From positions 17,137,759-17,201,758 of the forward strand of contig CAIIXF020000009.1 in assembly GCA_903813345.2 (NCBI GenBank): a stretch of 64,000 bases of DNA, written 5' to 3'. This DNA comes from Owenia fusiformis. Lineage: Eukaryota > Annelida > Polychaeta > Sabellida > Oweniidae. Position 1 is the stretch's first letter; each line of letters opens with the position of its first letter. The position numbers and the translations under genes are program-made. Shown here one piece after another: positions 12,780 through 25,100 of this stretch. Below the pieces are notes generated by a model. It made no database searches and had not been told where the DNA came from. It was given only the letters and a program-made list of their open reading frames with translations.

Positions 12780-15180
12780 AATAATCCGAGTCCAAGAATG
12801 TAAAGTTCACAACTTTCAATTCACTTCTATACATGTAGATTGTAAAATAATCTATGTCCAAGAATGTAAAGGAAAATGGCCAATGTAAAGCTTTTTGAAA
12901 ATGCATGCCATAAAATTTCACCTCGTTAGATCGTAAAATAATCTAAGTCCAAGAATGTAAAGGAATATGGCCAATGTAAAGCTTTTTGAAAATGCATGCC
13001 ATAAAATTTCACCTCGTTAGATCGTAAAATAATCTATGTCTAAGAATGTAAAGGAAAATGGCCAATGTAAAGCTTTTTGAAAATGCCTGCATAAAAAGTT
13101 CATGACTTTGTTTCGTGAAATATTCTAAGTCCAAGAATGTAAAGGAATATGGCCAATGTAAAGCTTTTTGAAAATGCCTGCATAAAAAGTTCATGACTTT
13201 GTTTCGTAAAATATTCTAAGTCCAAGAATGTAAAGGAATATGGCCAATGTAAAGCTTTTTGAAAATGCATTCTGTAAAATTTCACCTCGTTAGAGTCGTA
13301 AAATATTTTAAGTCCAAGAATGTAAAGGAAAATTACCAATGTAAAGCTTTTTGAAAATGCATGTCATAAAATTTAACCTCGTTAGATCGCAAAATAATCT
13401 AAGTCCAAGAATGTAATGGAATTTCGCCAATGTAAAGCTTTTTGAAAATGCCTGCATAAAAAGTTCACAACTTTGCTTCGTGAAATATTCAAAGTCCAAG
13501 AATGTAAAGGAAAATGGCCAATGTAAAGCTTTTTGAAAATGCATGCCATAAAATTTCACTTCTATACATGTAGATCGTAAAATAATCTAAGTCCAAAAAT
13601 GTAATGGAAAATGGCCAATGTAAAGCTTTTTGAAAATGCATGCCATAAAATTTCACTTTTATAGATCGTAAAATATTCTAAGTCCAAGAATGTAAAGGAA
13701 AATGGCCATTGTAAAGCTTTTTGAAAATGCATGCTATAAAAGTTCACAACTTTCAATCGCGAAATAATCTAAGTCCAAGAATGTAATGGAATTTTGCCAA
13801 TGTAAAGCTTTTTGAAAATGCCTGCATAAAAGTTCACTAAGTCCAAGAATGTAAAGGAAAATGGCCAATGTAAAGCTTTTTGAAAATGCATGCCATAAAA
13901 TTTCACTTCTATAGATCGTAAAATAATCTAAGTCCAAGAATGTAAAGGAATATGGCCAATGTAAAGCTTTTTGAAAATGAATGCTATAAAAGTTCACAAC
14001 TTCCAATCGCAAAATAATCTAAGTCCAAGAATGTAATGGAATTTCGCCAATGTAAAGCTTTTTGAAAATGCCTGCATAAAAAGTTCACAACTTTGCTTCG
14101 TGAAATATTCTAAGTCCAAGAATGTAAAGGAATATGGCCAATGTAAAGCTTTTTGAAAATGCATGCTGCAAAAGTTCACCTCTTCAGATCGTAAAATATT
14201 CTAATTCCAAGAATGTAAAGGAATATGGCCAATGTAAAGCTTTTTGAAAATACATGCCTTGAAAGTTATCAAGTATATATAGTAAAATAATCTAAGTCCA
14301 AGAATGTAAAGGAATATCGCCAATGTAAAGGTTTTTGAAAATGCATGCTATAAAAGTTCACAACTTTCAATCGCAAAATATTCTAGGTCCAAGAATGTAA
14401 AGTAAAATGGCCAATGTAAAGCTTTTTGAAAATGCATGCCATAAATTACACTTCTATATATCATAAAATAATCTTAGTCCAAGAATGTAAAGGAATATGG
14501 CCAATGTAAAGGTTTTTGAAAATGCATGCTTTAAAAGTTAACAACTTTCACTCGCAAAATATTCTAAGTCCAAGAATGTAAAGGAAAATGGCCAATGTAA
14601 AGCTTTTTGAAAATGCAAGCCATAAATTTCAGTTCTCTATATCGTAAAATAATCTAAGTCCAAGAATGTAAAGGAATATGGCCAATGTAAAGCTTTTTGA
14701 AAATGCATGCTATAAAAATTCACAACTTTCAATCACAAAATAATCTAAGTTCATGATTGTAATGGAATTTCGCCAATGTAAAGCTTTTTGAAAATGCCTG
14801 CATAAAAAGTTCACAACTTTGCTTCATGAAATATTCTAAGTCCAAGAATGTAAAGGAATATGGCCAATGTAAAGCTTTTTGAAAATGCATGCTGTAAAAG
14901 TTCACCTCTTCAGATCGTAAAATATTGTAAGTCCAAGAATGTAAAGGAATATGTCCAATGTAAAGCTATTTGAAATGCCTGATATAAAAGTTCACAACTT
15001 TCAATCGTAAAATAATCAAAGTCCAAGAATGTAATGGAATATCGCCAATGTAAAGCTATTTAAAATGCCTGATATAAAAGTTCACAACTTTGAATCGTAA
15101 AATAATCAAAGTCCAAGAATGTAATGGAATATCGCCAATGTAAAGCTTTTTGAAAATACATGCCTTAAAAGTTTAAAAGT
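12780..15180 (-). repeat. Right array of the same about 90-bp unit, inverted, roughly 26 copies
   Basis: The same unit in reverse (AATGTAAAGCTTTTTGAAAA etc.). Several spacer types (CTTCGTGAAATATTC, ATCGTAAAATAATC, CAACTTTCAATCGC) recur in a partly ordered way, suggesting higher-order duplication of blocks of units. One unit near 13830 is fused by an internal deletion. Confidence 0.9.
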
Positions 15181-15292
15181 TCAGTAAGTGGGATGTTTTT
15201 AAATTTCTCAACTCGTCATTGTAAAGAAAAAAAGCTTTACTTTAAAATGACATAAATTTTTGTCCCTAAACCTTGACATATATATCAAGTTT

Positions 15293-16950
15293 ACCATAAT
15301 CCTCTATGTTGGCCACTTGATCACATGTTTTATTCACTACTGGTGGGTATGACGACTGAACGAAAAGAGACCAACATGTATATAATTAACAATAAGACTT
15401 TTACGAAGACTTAACCTAATCTTTTCTTTGAAATCGTTTTTTCTTATTTACTTGTTGATTTCATGTGTTGTTCCAATGAGGTTCGGATAGATGTTTCATT
15501 TCATTCCGAACATATGATACCGAGAACAAAGGAAGTACCTGGTGTGTTTTCAAAAAGTTCACCATATCATGGCAATCCTTTCCCCATTTTCACTCTTCAG
15601 AGATGTAACATCCATTTTCTTACTGAGTTACTGAGTTCATTTTCAAATTCAAGAATTTATGTAAATTTGTTGCACCTTATAGACATATTACTCCCCTCCC
15701 TCCATCCCATCTCAATTATTTTTATATAACGTCTGGAAACTTATTTTGTAAAGTCAACAATGGCATTCATTTATCACTTACAAGTATTTGTTACAATTCG
15801 TGTAGACCATTGTTGCTCGATTTATAGCAAAAACATTGACTTTTGCACGTTAGTGGTGTTGCACCTTTTTTATAGATCTCATAGTATCATTAAAAAATAA
15901 AGGAGTGGTATCGATATGGTGAACTTTTTAAACACACGTTTCTCTTAAACCAGTCATAAAAAAATTCTGAAAATTTTACACATCGTCAATTTAAAGCTCA
16001 TCTTTTGAGTGGTAACAATATTACATAAAGGACCGTGTTTTTTACAGAATGTTTTCAATAATTGGTTTCAGAGAAAAACATTGTTAAATTCAGTTCACCA
16101 TATCGATACCTATCCTTTTCCCGAGTTGCTGAATTTTCTAGCAGAAATTGCCTGCTCCTCCATTCAGTCCCATATTTCTGATCATCGAGCGTGTTATTGA
16201 CATTTTGGAAAGATTTGCAACAATGGAAAGTCGTCTTCTTCTGAACTCAAGGGTTGAAATCTTAATCTACTAGAGTCTAGTAACTCCAAATTATATGTGA
16301 CCCCTCCCTACCTCTACTTGACTACATACCTTCTCACACAGATGTGTAAGGGGGGGGGGGGGTCACAAGGGCTTGTAGTTAAACTAGGTATTCATATGAC
16401 TGAAGAAACCCAGCCACTGCTGTTTCCCAGTCTGCTACCTCAACTAGTGACCAAGACAATACCATTGTAGTGTCCTTGTGTAGTGAACATATTACTTCCC
16501 CTCCAATTACATGGGGTGATATAATAACATATACCATAACCAGAAAACAACATCTCTATGAGTTGAGTAGCATGTAAATCTGAAAATAATCCCCCAGATG
16601 AAATGTACATAGAGATATGAAATCCTGTTACAGATGTCTTTTTTATATTTAATTTTCATAAGTATGAGTAGCTTTGCCCAAGTCGGTCTTTACTTATATT
16701 GATTTCTCTTATCAAGATCGGATAAGTAAAAAACACCGACTTGGGCAAGGCTTACATTTAAGTACAGTATGAGTATACTGACAACTCACACCTAAAACAT
16801 TTTGCCATTTAATTATGGTATATATGACTTGAATTGCATGATAAAATGATTTTCATATTTTCATACAATAATGTACCCTAAGGCATAAATGTCACCGTAT
16901 GGCAGAAATACCAAAGTCATTAAGCAAATAAAACATCCATTACTACAAGG
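15293..16950. other. Intergenic, no gene seen; foldback and G-tract
   Basis: No coding sequence or RNA gene is recognised. The stretch holds a poly-G run at about 16349-16361 and the hairpin at 16674-16748. Confidence 0.4.
16674..16748. repeat. Foldback hairpin near the TOM1 3' end
   Basis: TTGCCCAAGTCGGT (16674-16687) pairs with ACCGACTTGGGCAA (16735-16748), and TTTACTTAT (16689-16697) with ATAAGTAAA (16722-16730), leaving a short bulge and a loop of about 24 nt. Confidence 0.8.
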
Positions 16951-18359
16951 TGTACATCATTTTATTCATAAGTTCATTACTATTATACAAAATAAATAAA
17001 AATCATTTTCTGACGGTAATGTCTGATGTAATATACACTACTATAATAAATATGTACAAGACAACAAAGTCTGTTGTTTAAATGACATCATATCAGGTGA
17101 TGGCATTCAACATTGTTCAAGAGCCCTCACTAATACTACCTACTGTAGAAACTAGAAGCTACCAAACGACGTTTATTTTACACTTTACACCCGGTCAAAA
17201 ATCCAAATCCACAATGGTGCCAGATGAAACAATGTTCCAGGAATGTGAAATGTACATGATTAATAATTGATGACAATTTATAGATGAATGTAGAGAAAGT
17301 AATGGATTCAATTTAGCAGTAACTATTTATGATTATACATTCAATATGTTATGTTTAATTTGTATTTGATGAACCGCAATCAATGAAAATGTTTATGAGA
17401 AATGATGTTAAGTGCACAAAACAGGTCACTGTATTTTATACTCTTTATATTCCAGTACATTGGATGGAGTTCTTTTTGTACTCAAATCTTTAGAATCACT
17501 TTTTGATACTACTGGTGGCATTACATTTCTTATGGCCTTATGCCTCAGTCACACTTGATCTACGGCTGAGTTTACTGATATTAATAAATACTAGTTGGGT
17601 CACCATGGAAATTACAAAAACAGTTTGTTTTCATTTTTATTTTTGCCATAGAAATAAGACAAGCCGTTGCCTTGCCATGCTGTAGCGTCAGACTGGCCAA
17701 AGTCGCCGTTCGTTCAAAGTATGGTCCCATGAGGTATCATCACTTCAATGGCCATACAGCAGCTAATATAAAGGTTGTCTGTATCCACAAATTCAAAATA
17801 AAACATATGTAGCATATGTTACTGTGGAAATACTACGGCGTCCTCATAATTGCAATTACTCAGATGCGAGTAGGTAGTTACCAGGTGGCTGATTCGGGGG
17901 GAAATAACATGGCAGGGTATTACAAAATTCCCTTAAACTTGAACATGCATCAGTTTTAGTGGTTCACTTTTCAAATTACCCATATGTATGTAATAGTAAG
18001 AAAATATTATCTGCCCAACACAAGAAAAGATATTTCACTTTTTGTAGTTTTACAACATGGGGTCTATGGGAATCTCCCCGACCTAGAAGCCACATTTTCA
18101 AAGAAAATTTAATTTTCAAAGTTGATTAACTCTTTTCAAAACAATTTTATATGTAGATTCCAAATATGACACCAGTTTGACTGAATTTAATGATGTAAAT
18201 CAAGATTATTTCTACTCGCATCTAAGATATTGGACATTATAAATATTCGAGCCCAAGGCCGTTGTAGCAAATGTGACTGAGGCATTATGTGGAAATGTAA
18301 TAACCGTACTGACTTAAGTTAAGGTGGGAAGCCTGGAATGACATATTTTGGACATTATC

Positions 18360-18480
18360 CATGACTTAGGTATGTCATTACTTTTGGTGTGACATTACTT
18401 CAGTATGGCATTAGTTTTGGTGTGACATTACTTCAGTATGGCATTACTTTTGGTGTGACATTACTTCAGTATGGGTACTA
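18360..18480. repeat. Short tandem repeat, about 36 bp, three copies
   Basis: Units contain TTTTGGTGTGACATTACTTC and AGTATGGCATTA; the last copy degenerates into AGTATGGGTACTAC. It lies in the presumed TOM1 3' UTR. Confidence 0.8.
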
Positions 18481-19026
18481 CTTTTAAAATGTCCAGTTGA
18501 ATAGGGGTTTACACTACAGCATATAAAAGTAATTACTTACATCCCTACAATATTGCATCTCAGCTTACTTTCAACATTCATATAAATATTCTGAAAATGT
18601 TGTAAAATGCAGTACAAGAGTAACCATGGTAATGACAATGTAATTTATCACAGTAACAAAAGTTTCTATGGTTGCCATGGTACAGAAAATCTATTGCAGT
18701 GACAAATCTTTAATTGTATTTCAGATGTGTTGTAGTGATTAATTTACTAGGAAGCAAAAATATTATGATATTTTATGACTAGCTAACTACAGTGAAAGCA
18801 AATGATTTTCATTGAAATATATATTGATTTAGTAGAAATAACTTGAATAAAAGACAAGTCTATCTGTGAATATTAAATGTCATTGAATTTTCACATATGT
18901 CATCTAGACATCTTCAAAAATACCTACATCTGTGTTCCCCATCCTATCCACAGATATTCAAATCAAAGCAATATTTAACATAGTTATTTCATTCTCTCAG
19001 TAAAAACCTAATGCCATTGTCTAAAC

Positions 19027-19077
19027 ACACTGTTTCTACAATATTGTAAAGGTATTACAATATTGTAGAAATAGTGT
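19027..19077. repeat. Near-perfect 23-bp hairpin with 5-nt loop
   Basis: TTTCTACAATATTGTAA (19033-19049) faces TTACAATATTGTAGAAA (19055-19071). The stem extends outward by six more pairs (one G.U) to 19027/19077. The loop is AGGTA. It would be transcribed if the TOM1 3' UTR is long. Confidence 0.8.
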
Positions 19078-21216
19078 TGATAGTAAAGCATCAGTTGCAA
19101 TAATGGCCTAGGTGCTGAGTAATCATTCTCAACTTCTACATTTAAATGTTAGATTTGCACATTCTACCAAATGTGTATGACCTATACAGGACCCAAAATG
19201 ATTCACTTATTTCTTATCTTTAATGATTCACTAATTTTTTTATAGCAATATTTTTAATTTTAAATTGAAGTATTCTCTGGTCCCAAAGCAGCTAAAAATG
19301 TAGCTTACATTTAAATCTTTAATGAAAACATTGAAATGAAGATTTTTTGGAAGGTTGGGGAATTTGATACAAAGAAAATGTTCTATAAATGAAGTTCTTT
19401 ATAAGAAATGAAACATTACGTTCAAATAATGAAAATCACAAATTTCTTCTTCCAATGGGAGTGGCTAAAATCTGGATGGACTGATGTGAATCTTACCACA
19501 GAACTATGAATAGAGCAGGCCAGCTGTGTCTCAGAGTGGCTTCTACTCCAGACTCAACATTGCATGTCAATAATCTGCAGTAGGATTATATGATTTGTTA
19601 AACATAAACCCATTCCAATCTAGTAATTGACAAATCAAATAGGCATAGGGCTGAATGATTAGCAAGTATTAATAGCAAATATAATTGTGACTATAGAAAA
19701 CATCTTAATGGTACTTATTTCAGAACTACTTCGTAAAAAGTCTCTAAGATATTTCTGTCAGGTAAATTGAATTGATATTTAGTCATTCATCTATCAAACT
19801 GATTTCCTGCCAATTAATAAGCAGCATCTTATTGTGGGATAAAATGATTATTTTTTGCATTCCTGTCTTAGTAAAGTTTTTCAATAGCAAACAGCCATTC
19901 AGTGACTCAATGTGGGGAATAGTTGTGAAAATTAGTTTTCCATTAATAATTTATTATTCATTATCGTGAAGTCTCAATGAACTACAACTGAACCTGCATT
20001 TGTATGTTATTTCAGCTGATCATGAAGATAACACTTTATATTAATCAAAGAAGAAATATGTGCCCAATTAGTGAAAAATCCTTCAATGCATGTATAATGC
20101 AAAATTGTATGAATTAACTAAATCTGAGGGATGTTTCCATGATGAACAGAACAATTTGAAATCAGGTAAAAGGTGAATCCTAATATGAGCAAAAAGATTG
20201 CTTCAACACTAAGCAATTACTGTAAGTCAATTTTCTGACTGAGGATTATAAGTGAAGATGAAGAATATCAATTGCAATTTAAATTGAAGCAGCCTCATGG
20301 GAAATACCATCCAAGAAAAACAATATTAAATGGATGGCCGAACTTCTCATTAATCAATCTTTGTTACATTTTTTTCTTTCTCCTCACAAGTATATTTTTA
20401 AAGCACAAACGCAGCTAAAATGAGTAATATGTGAATATAAACAAGCTATTTCTTCCAATTCCAACATTTTATACTATTTACTTAGTTGTTATAAATAACA
20501 AAATAAGGTGTCAGCGCAAAGCAATCACCACCCCTTTATGAGCATTTCTAATATCAATGTTCGAAGGGAGGTGGTCACTGACTGGTTTGTGAAGAGGTGG
20601 CCAATCATTCATTGAACCAATTAAATCTACTTTCTAAGTATTTTTGTACTGTATCAGTGAAGGGGTCATCTTTAATATTATAATTTCAAATTTTGATTTT
20701 ATACATTTACAATTACATTGAACATTAATTTCGCTTTAATTTAGAATACACATTTATCATCTAATCTATGTTCTATATTCTGGCTCTAATGTGAAAATGA
20801 AGAAAATAAGAATTGCACATCTTAGTATGAATATATTAACTACTGTAGTGAACAGAAGCATAGAACATGACACACCTTGCTTTGCAATAATCATGTAGAA
20901 ATAACCAAAAACAACCAATGGACAAGATTCAATTAATAACAACTTTTTGGAGGTTTGAAATTACCCCTAGAGGCAAATTATTCATGTAATTTATGACATT
21001 TAAGGCATTTTCAATATTCAGATTTTTCTTTGACTTTTCAAAGGATTAACTGTTTAATTCAGTTCTACATTGGCAAAATGACATAATAAATATGAGAACA
21101 GATGATCCAAATTATCCACTGTAGTTGCCAGTATTTAGCTACCTGTTCCACTAACAGATGGCTAATTCAGTGGACCAAAATTCCATCACACCTATTTCAT
21201 TAGTTATATCTTTTAA

Positions 21217-21497
21217 CCTCTTGAATCCCAGGCTCAAAAATCCGTTGAAACCAGAGGATTTTTCATTTTTGACACTTTACACAATACCTATACAACTTTA
21301 GATGCTCAGCTTAGTAAAATCATATGGCAGATATCATTTCTAGGCATTTTAAAATAATTTTTGTGTAAATTGTATGAAAATTGTTCAAAAAAGAGTGATT
21401 TTAGTGGAAAATATTTTGACAGATTTTCTCGTCATTTAGGGTTTCAAGGTAATTTCTGAGGTGACGAGAAATCTCATCACTCCAGGTAGTCAAGAGG
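21217..21497. mobile_element. TTAA-type miniature element, copy 1
   Basis: Begins CCTCTTGAATCCCAGGCTC after TTAA (21213-21216) and ends AGGTAGTCAAGAGG followed by TTTT (a decayed TTAA). A second copy at 41429-41685 shares ends and interior (GTTGAAACCAGAG, TTGTTCAAA, TCTCGTCA...GGGTTTCAAGGT). TTAA targets suggest piggyBac-type mobilisation; no transposase is present. Confidence 0.65.
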
Positions 21498-22197
21498 TTT
21501 TATCTGCTCATTACAAAAATAAGAAATTTTGCTTTTCTTAATTTATGGGGAAATGTTGATGAAATAGATGTAATTTTGCATAGCTTTCAAATATGATATC
21601 ACTTTCAATGGACTTTGGATGAATAATATTAGTTCAAGATCTTTACTGGTATCTAGTCTATTAAAAATAATTGTCAAATCATAGCCAATGCTTATTTCAG
21701 CCATTTATTGCAGCTGTCTATCTGGCAGTGTATAAACACAATTGTTCAATTTTTCACTAAATAACTGTTTGCATGAACGTTTTTCATATTTCTCTCTTAC
21801 CAGTTGGGACAGAAACAAACATATATACTAGATACAAGAAGAAATTATTGACTTGAATATATAAGGTTGTTGGTTAAACCCTCATGAGGGTCACTTGTAT
21901 TCATCATACATGTACTCTTTATACAATTACATAGATCCGCTTGTAATCAAAAGACTTCATGATGGATAGAGGCACCTACTTCATATATGCCAGTACATAG
22001 TTATCCATAACAATGCTACACCAACATTATAGCATTTTCATTATATACATTGCAATACCATGGCCATCAAAGCAATGAAGCAACAATTTTGTAAATGAAT
22101 TGGCAGACATATTCTGAACTGTATAGAAATGAAAAACAGAAATGTGAGCAAAATATGTGAATTTCTCAACCATCATGCAATCTTTTGTTTGAGGTGA

Positions 22198-25100
22198 CTA
22201 AAGTGCAAACATTTTATTGTCAGTGTCTTCCTGTTTCTGCATCTGTCGTGCTTGTTGGTTACTCCTTCCTGCACCACTAGATGTTGCTGCTGTGGTGTCT
22301 GACACACGGTCTGACAGAAACTTGTCGAATTCTGCAAACAGCAATCATTATTAATTAAGCAACGGTACCGGAAATAAATAGTTATACAATCGCAATCCAT
22401 GCAAATGATGTTATAATCTAATTCATTCTTTAATAGTATGATAGACTTGTACTTTTGAGCAAAATAACAGTGTAAACATCATATTTCATCACACATCTGA
22501 TAAATACCAGACATAATTAATCACCAGGCAAGATGATTTTCCAAAAGATGATGTGTCTACTTGCATGAACCTTTTTATAAAAATATCAACAAAATCAATT
22601 TCTCAAGTTATAGTGAAAATTAATATTAAAAATAACACATGGCCGTACTTTGATTTCATTAGTTAGTTAATAATTGTAAATTGTAAGTGTTACTGCAGTA
22701 TTGTTAAAGAGGTTAAGCTACACGTTCAAATGCAAACTGTGAACCTGAAGGCGAAAGTCCACGCTCAAGTACACATTTAAGAAAATTTTCTGTTAAGCTA
22801 CGCGTCTGAAACCATGTCAGTGGATGTCAAGTTATATTTATTTGGTGACAGTGTCTAAGGGTTATGGCTCTATGGTGTAATGGTTAGCACTTAGGACTCA
22901 TGTCCGTTAGGCCTGGGTTCAAACCTAGATGCATGAAAACATTTTGTTTTTTATTTTTGCTTTAATTCATATTCAACCACAATTCAATTACTTTAGTATC
23001 ACTTCTTGCTCATATCAAGGGTGGAAGTAGTAAGAAAGAAAATGCCTCATTCGAAAATCAAATGTACGGATAATGCAATAGTAGGCCCTGGTTGTCATTT
23101 CATTCTGTTTAGTATAAATACTGTCCAAGCCCCAGGTATTAAACTAGCCCTGCCTATTTATATTATACGAAATGAAACCAAACTATCACATTTGAAGTTG
23201 TCATTAATCCATTAAAATGTATTCTTATTTCCTATGAAGGATTGGGGTTTACCAATATAACAAGCAAGAGTATCTGTATCAAATATGGGCTCCTGGGCCA
23301 TCCTAGAACATAGCTAAAATCAATCACGTAATGAGCGACGTGTAATCACTCATCTACATGTAAAAACCTGTAACTTTCACGCTTACCTGTAGAAAGTAGA
23401 CTAATTTGACACCATTTTCCTGCCCGCGCATAGAAGTACACATTCATATTTTGTTGAATACGCGTCTGTAAATTGCACCAATATAATAATCTCATGTAAA
23501 AACCTGTAAACTTCACGCTGGCCCACAGGAAATAAACAAATCTGACGCGCATTGAAGTTCACGTTCAAGTTTTGTTCAATACATGTAGCTTAACCTCTCT
23601 GTTGTTTATTTTATTTACCTGTACTAGTCATACTGGTGTTGGTGTTATTGTCCCCACTTGGCTGAAACATCACAGCATAAATCCGTTCATTAAAAACATA
23701 TTTTTAAAAACAGCAAATCCTCTGAGTAGCAGATCCCATCAAACAAAAACATATTTTATCAAATCAATTGTTATTTTGAATATTTCATGATAAAAATAAC
23801 AAGGTAGTAGGACATGTATTGTCTCATTTTGGCAAAATCTATATTCCTGATACAGGCCTGTCAACTTGGGAACACCTAACATGAGTGACTTGGAAATGTT
23901 GAACACCTCCCCTCAAAATGTGGACACCTTGGTCCAAATCTGAACACCTTGATCCAAATTTTGAACACCTTGGTTTAATTTTATTACATCTTGCCAAATT
24001 TTGAACACCTCAAATTTTTCGCGAAAAATTTCGAACGAAATGCGTGACATATACGTAATTCGCGTGAAAAGTCCGAACGAAATGCGTACATTTTTTTTCG
24101 GCGTTCGTATTTTTGATGTGTAGACGATCTTTTTTAGAAATTTTTCTACAGAAATATTTTTGCTTGACAATTACCAGGTAAAATGCGTATTTGCGTGACA
24201 TTTTCTGTCACGCAAAAATAACTGGCGTGACTTCAAATTCTTCAGCAAATGCGTGACAAATACGCAAATTGCGGGACAGTTGACAGGCCTGCTGATATGA
24301 CACAATATTAGAAATTCCTTATCAGTAAGAGTTTTATAGCAATAAGGCATCACTGTTCCAAGATTTGGATGAATGGTCATGAATTATATTTCTCCTGAAC
24401 AATTGTGGCAATTTTGAATAAAGCAGATATTCTGCAAATTTCCTTTCAAGGGATGTACTTTTTCCATAAGACAATCCCTCCACTTCTATTTCAGTTATAG
24501 CACAAATTGTAAAATAACACACATAGAAATGGCCACCATTTTTCAAAATAGCCACTTACTAGCCAAATTGTCATAAGAAAGTGATCTATGCTTGTAAGTA
24601 GGCACATATGAAATTTCCAACAAAATCGCTCCACTACTTTTTAAGTTAGAGTATAAAACGTAAAATACACACATTAAAATGGCAGACATTTTAAATGCCT
24701 GCCTACTCGCCAATGTGTTATAAGACAGTGTGCCATGCTTATGAGTATTCATATACCAAATATGAACAAAATCCCTATCCTACTTTTTGAGTAACAGTAT
24801 AAAATATATAATGGCAACCATTTTTCAAAATGACTGCCTACTAGCCAGTGTCATTTTAAAACCGGTGGCCTTTTTGAAATTGACTTTCGGGCAGTGTTCT
24901 CCCATGAGGCAAATAAAATATAATCAAAATTGGTTCAACAGTATTTGAGTTATTGCCTGGATGAACAGACAGGCGGACGAAGCCATTCTCTATATCCCCC
25001 TGAACTTTGTCCGATGGGATAAATAAGGCTGTAGCAGACCATGTGGTTCTGTATATGCTGGACATCTAAATTGACCATATACAGGGTGATCAATAAATAA

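Larger units (their letters stand above)
10101..15284. mobile_element. Giant foldback transposon with tandem-repeat arms (FB/TU-like)
   Basis: Left arm (about 10101-12000) and right arm (about 12780-15284) are inverted relative to each other and each is mainly a tandem array of an about 90-bp unit. Outside the arrays both arms share a further inverted segment with TGTCAAG, TTTAGGGACAAAAATTTATG and GGGATGTTTTTAAATTTCTC. The flanks carry TCAAGTTT at 10093-10100 and 15285-15292, a candidate 8-bp target duplication. The middle (about 12010-12780) is single-copy and holds no recognisable transposase. Drosophila FB and sea-urchin TU elements have this architecture. It is non-autonomous as far as can be seen. 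Confidence 0.8.
16950..22197 (-). other. TOM1: Probable long TOM1 3' UTR and downstream space; no coding sequence seen
   Basis: No convincing ORF or domain is visible between the TOM1 stop and about 16950. The stretch is unusually poor in the dispersed repeats that fill the introns, apart from the TTAA element at 21217-21497. On the minus strand an AATAAA signal sits near 16963-16968, followed by a TG-rich stretch, and could be a distal poly(A) site. A 5-kb 3' UTR is an inference; nearer signals may be used instead. Confidence 0.35.

Noticed and set aside
10360-14179. Repetitive ORFs encoding FQKALHWPFSFTFLDL-type peptides on both strands
   Set aside because: They come from the about 90-bp satellite units of the foldback element. 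The two arms give the same peptide on opposite strands, which points to repeat structure, not genes.
10101-15284. CRISPR-like array
   Set aside because: Regular repeats with variable spacers are present, but units are about 90 bp, degenerate and mirrored in two arms within a eukaryotic transposon; there are no cas genes and the window is spliced eukaryotic DNA.
22866-22932. Functional tRNA gene
   Set aside because: A-box and B-box-like sequences are present, but the anticodon stem does not pair and the T stem is mismatched; kept only as a decayed tRNA-like sequence.
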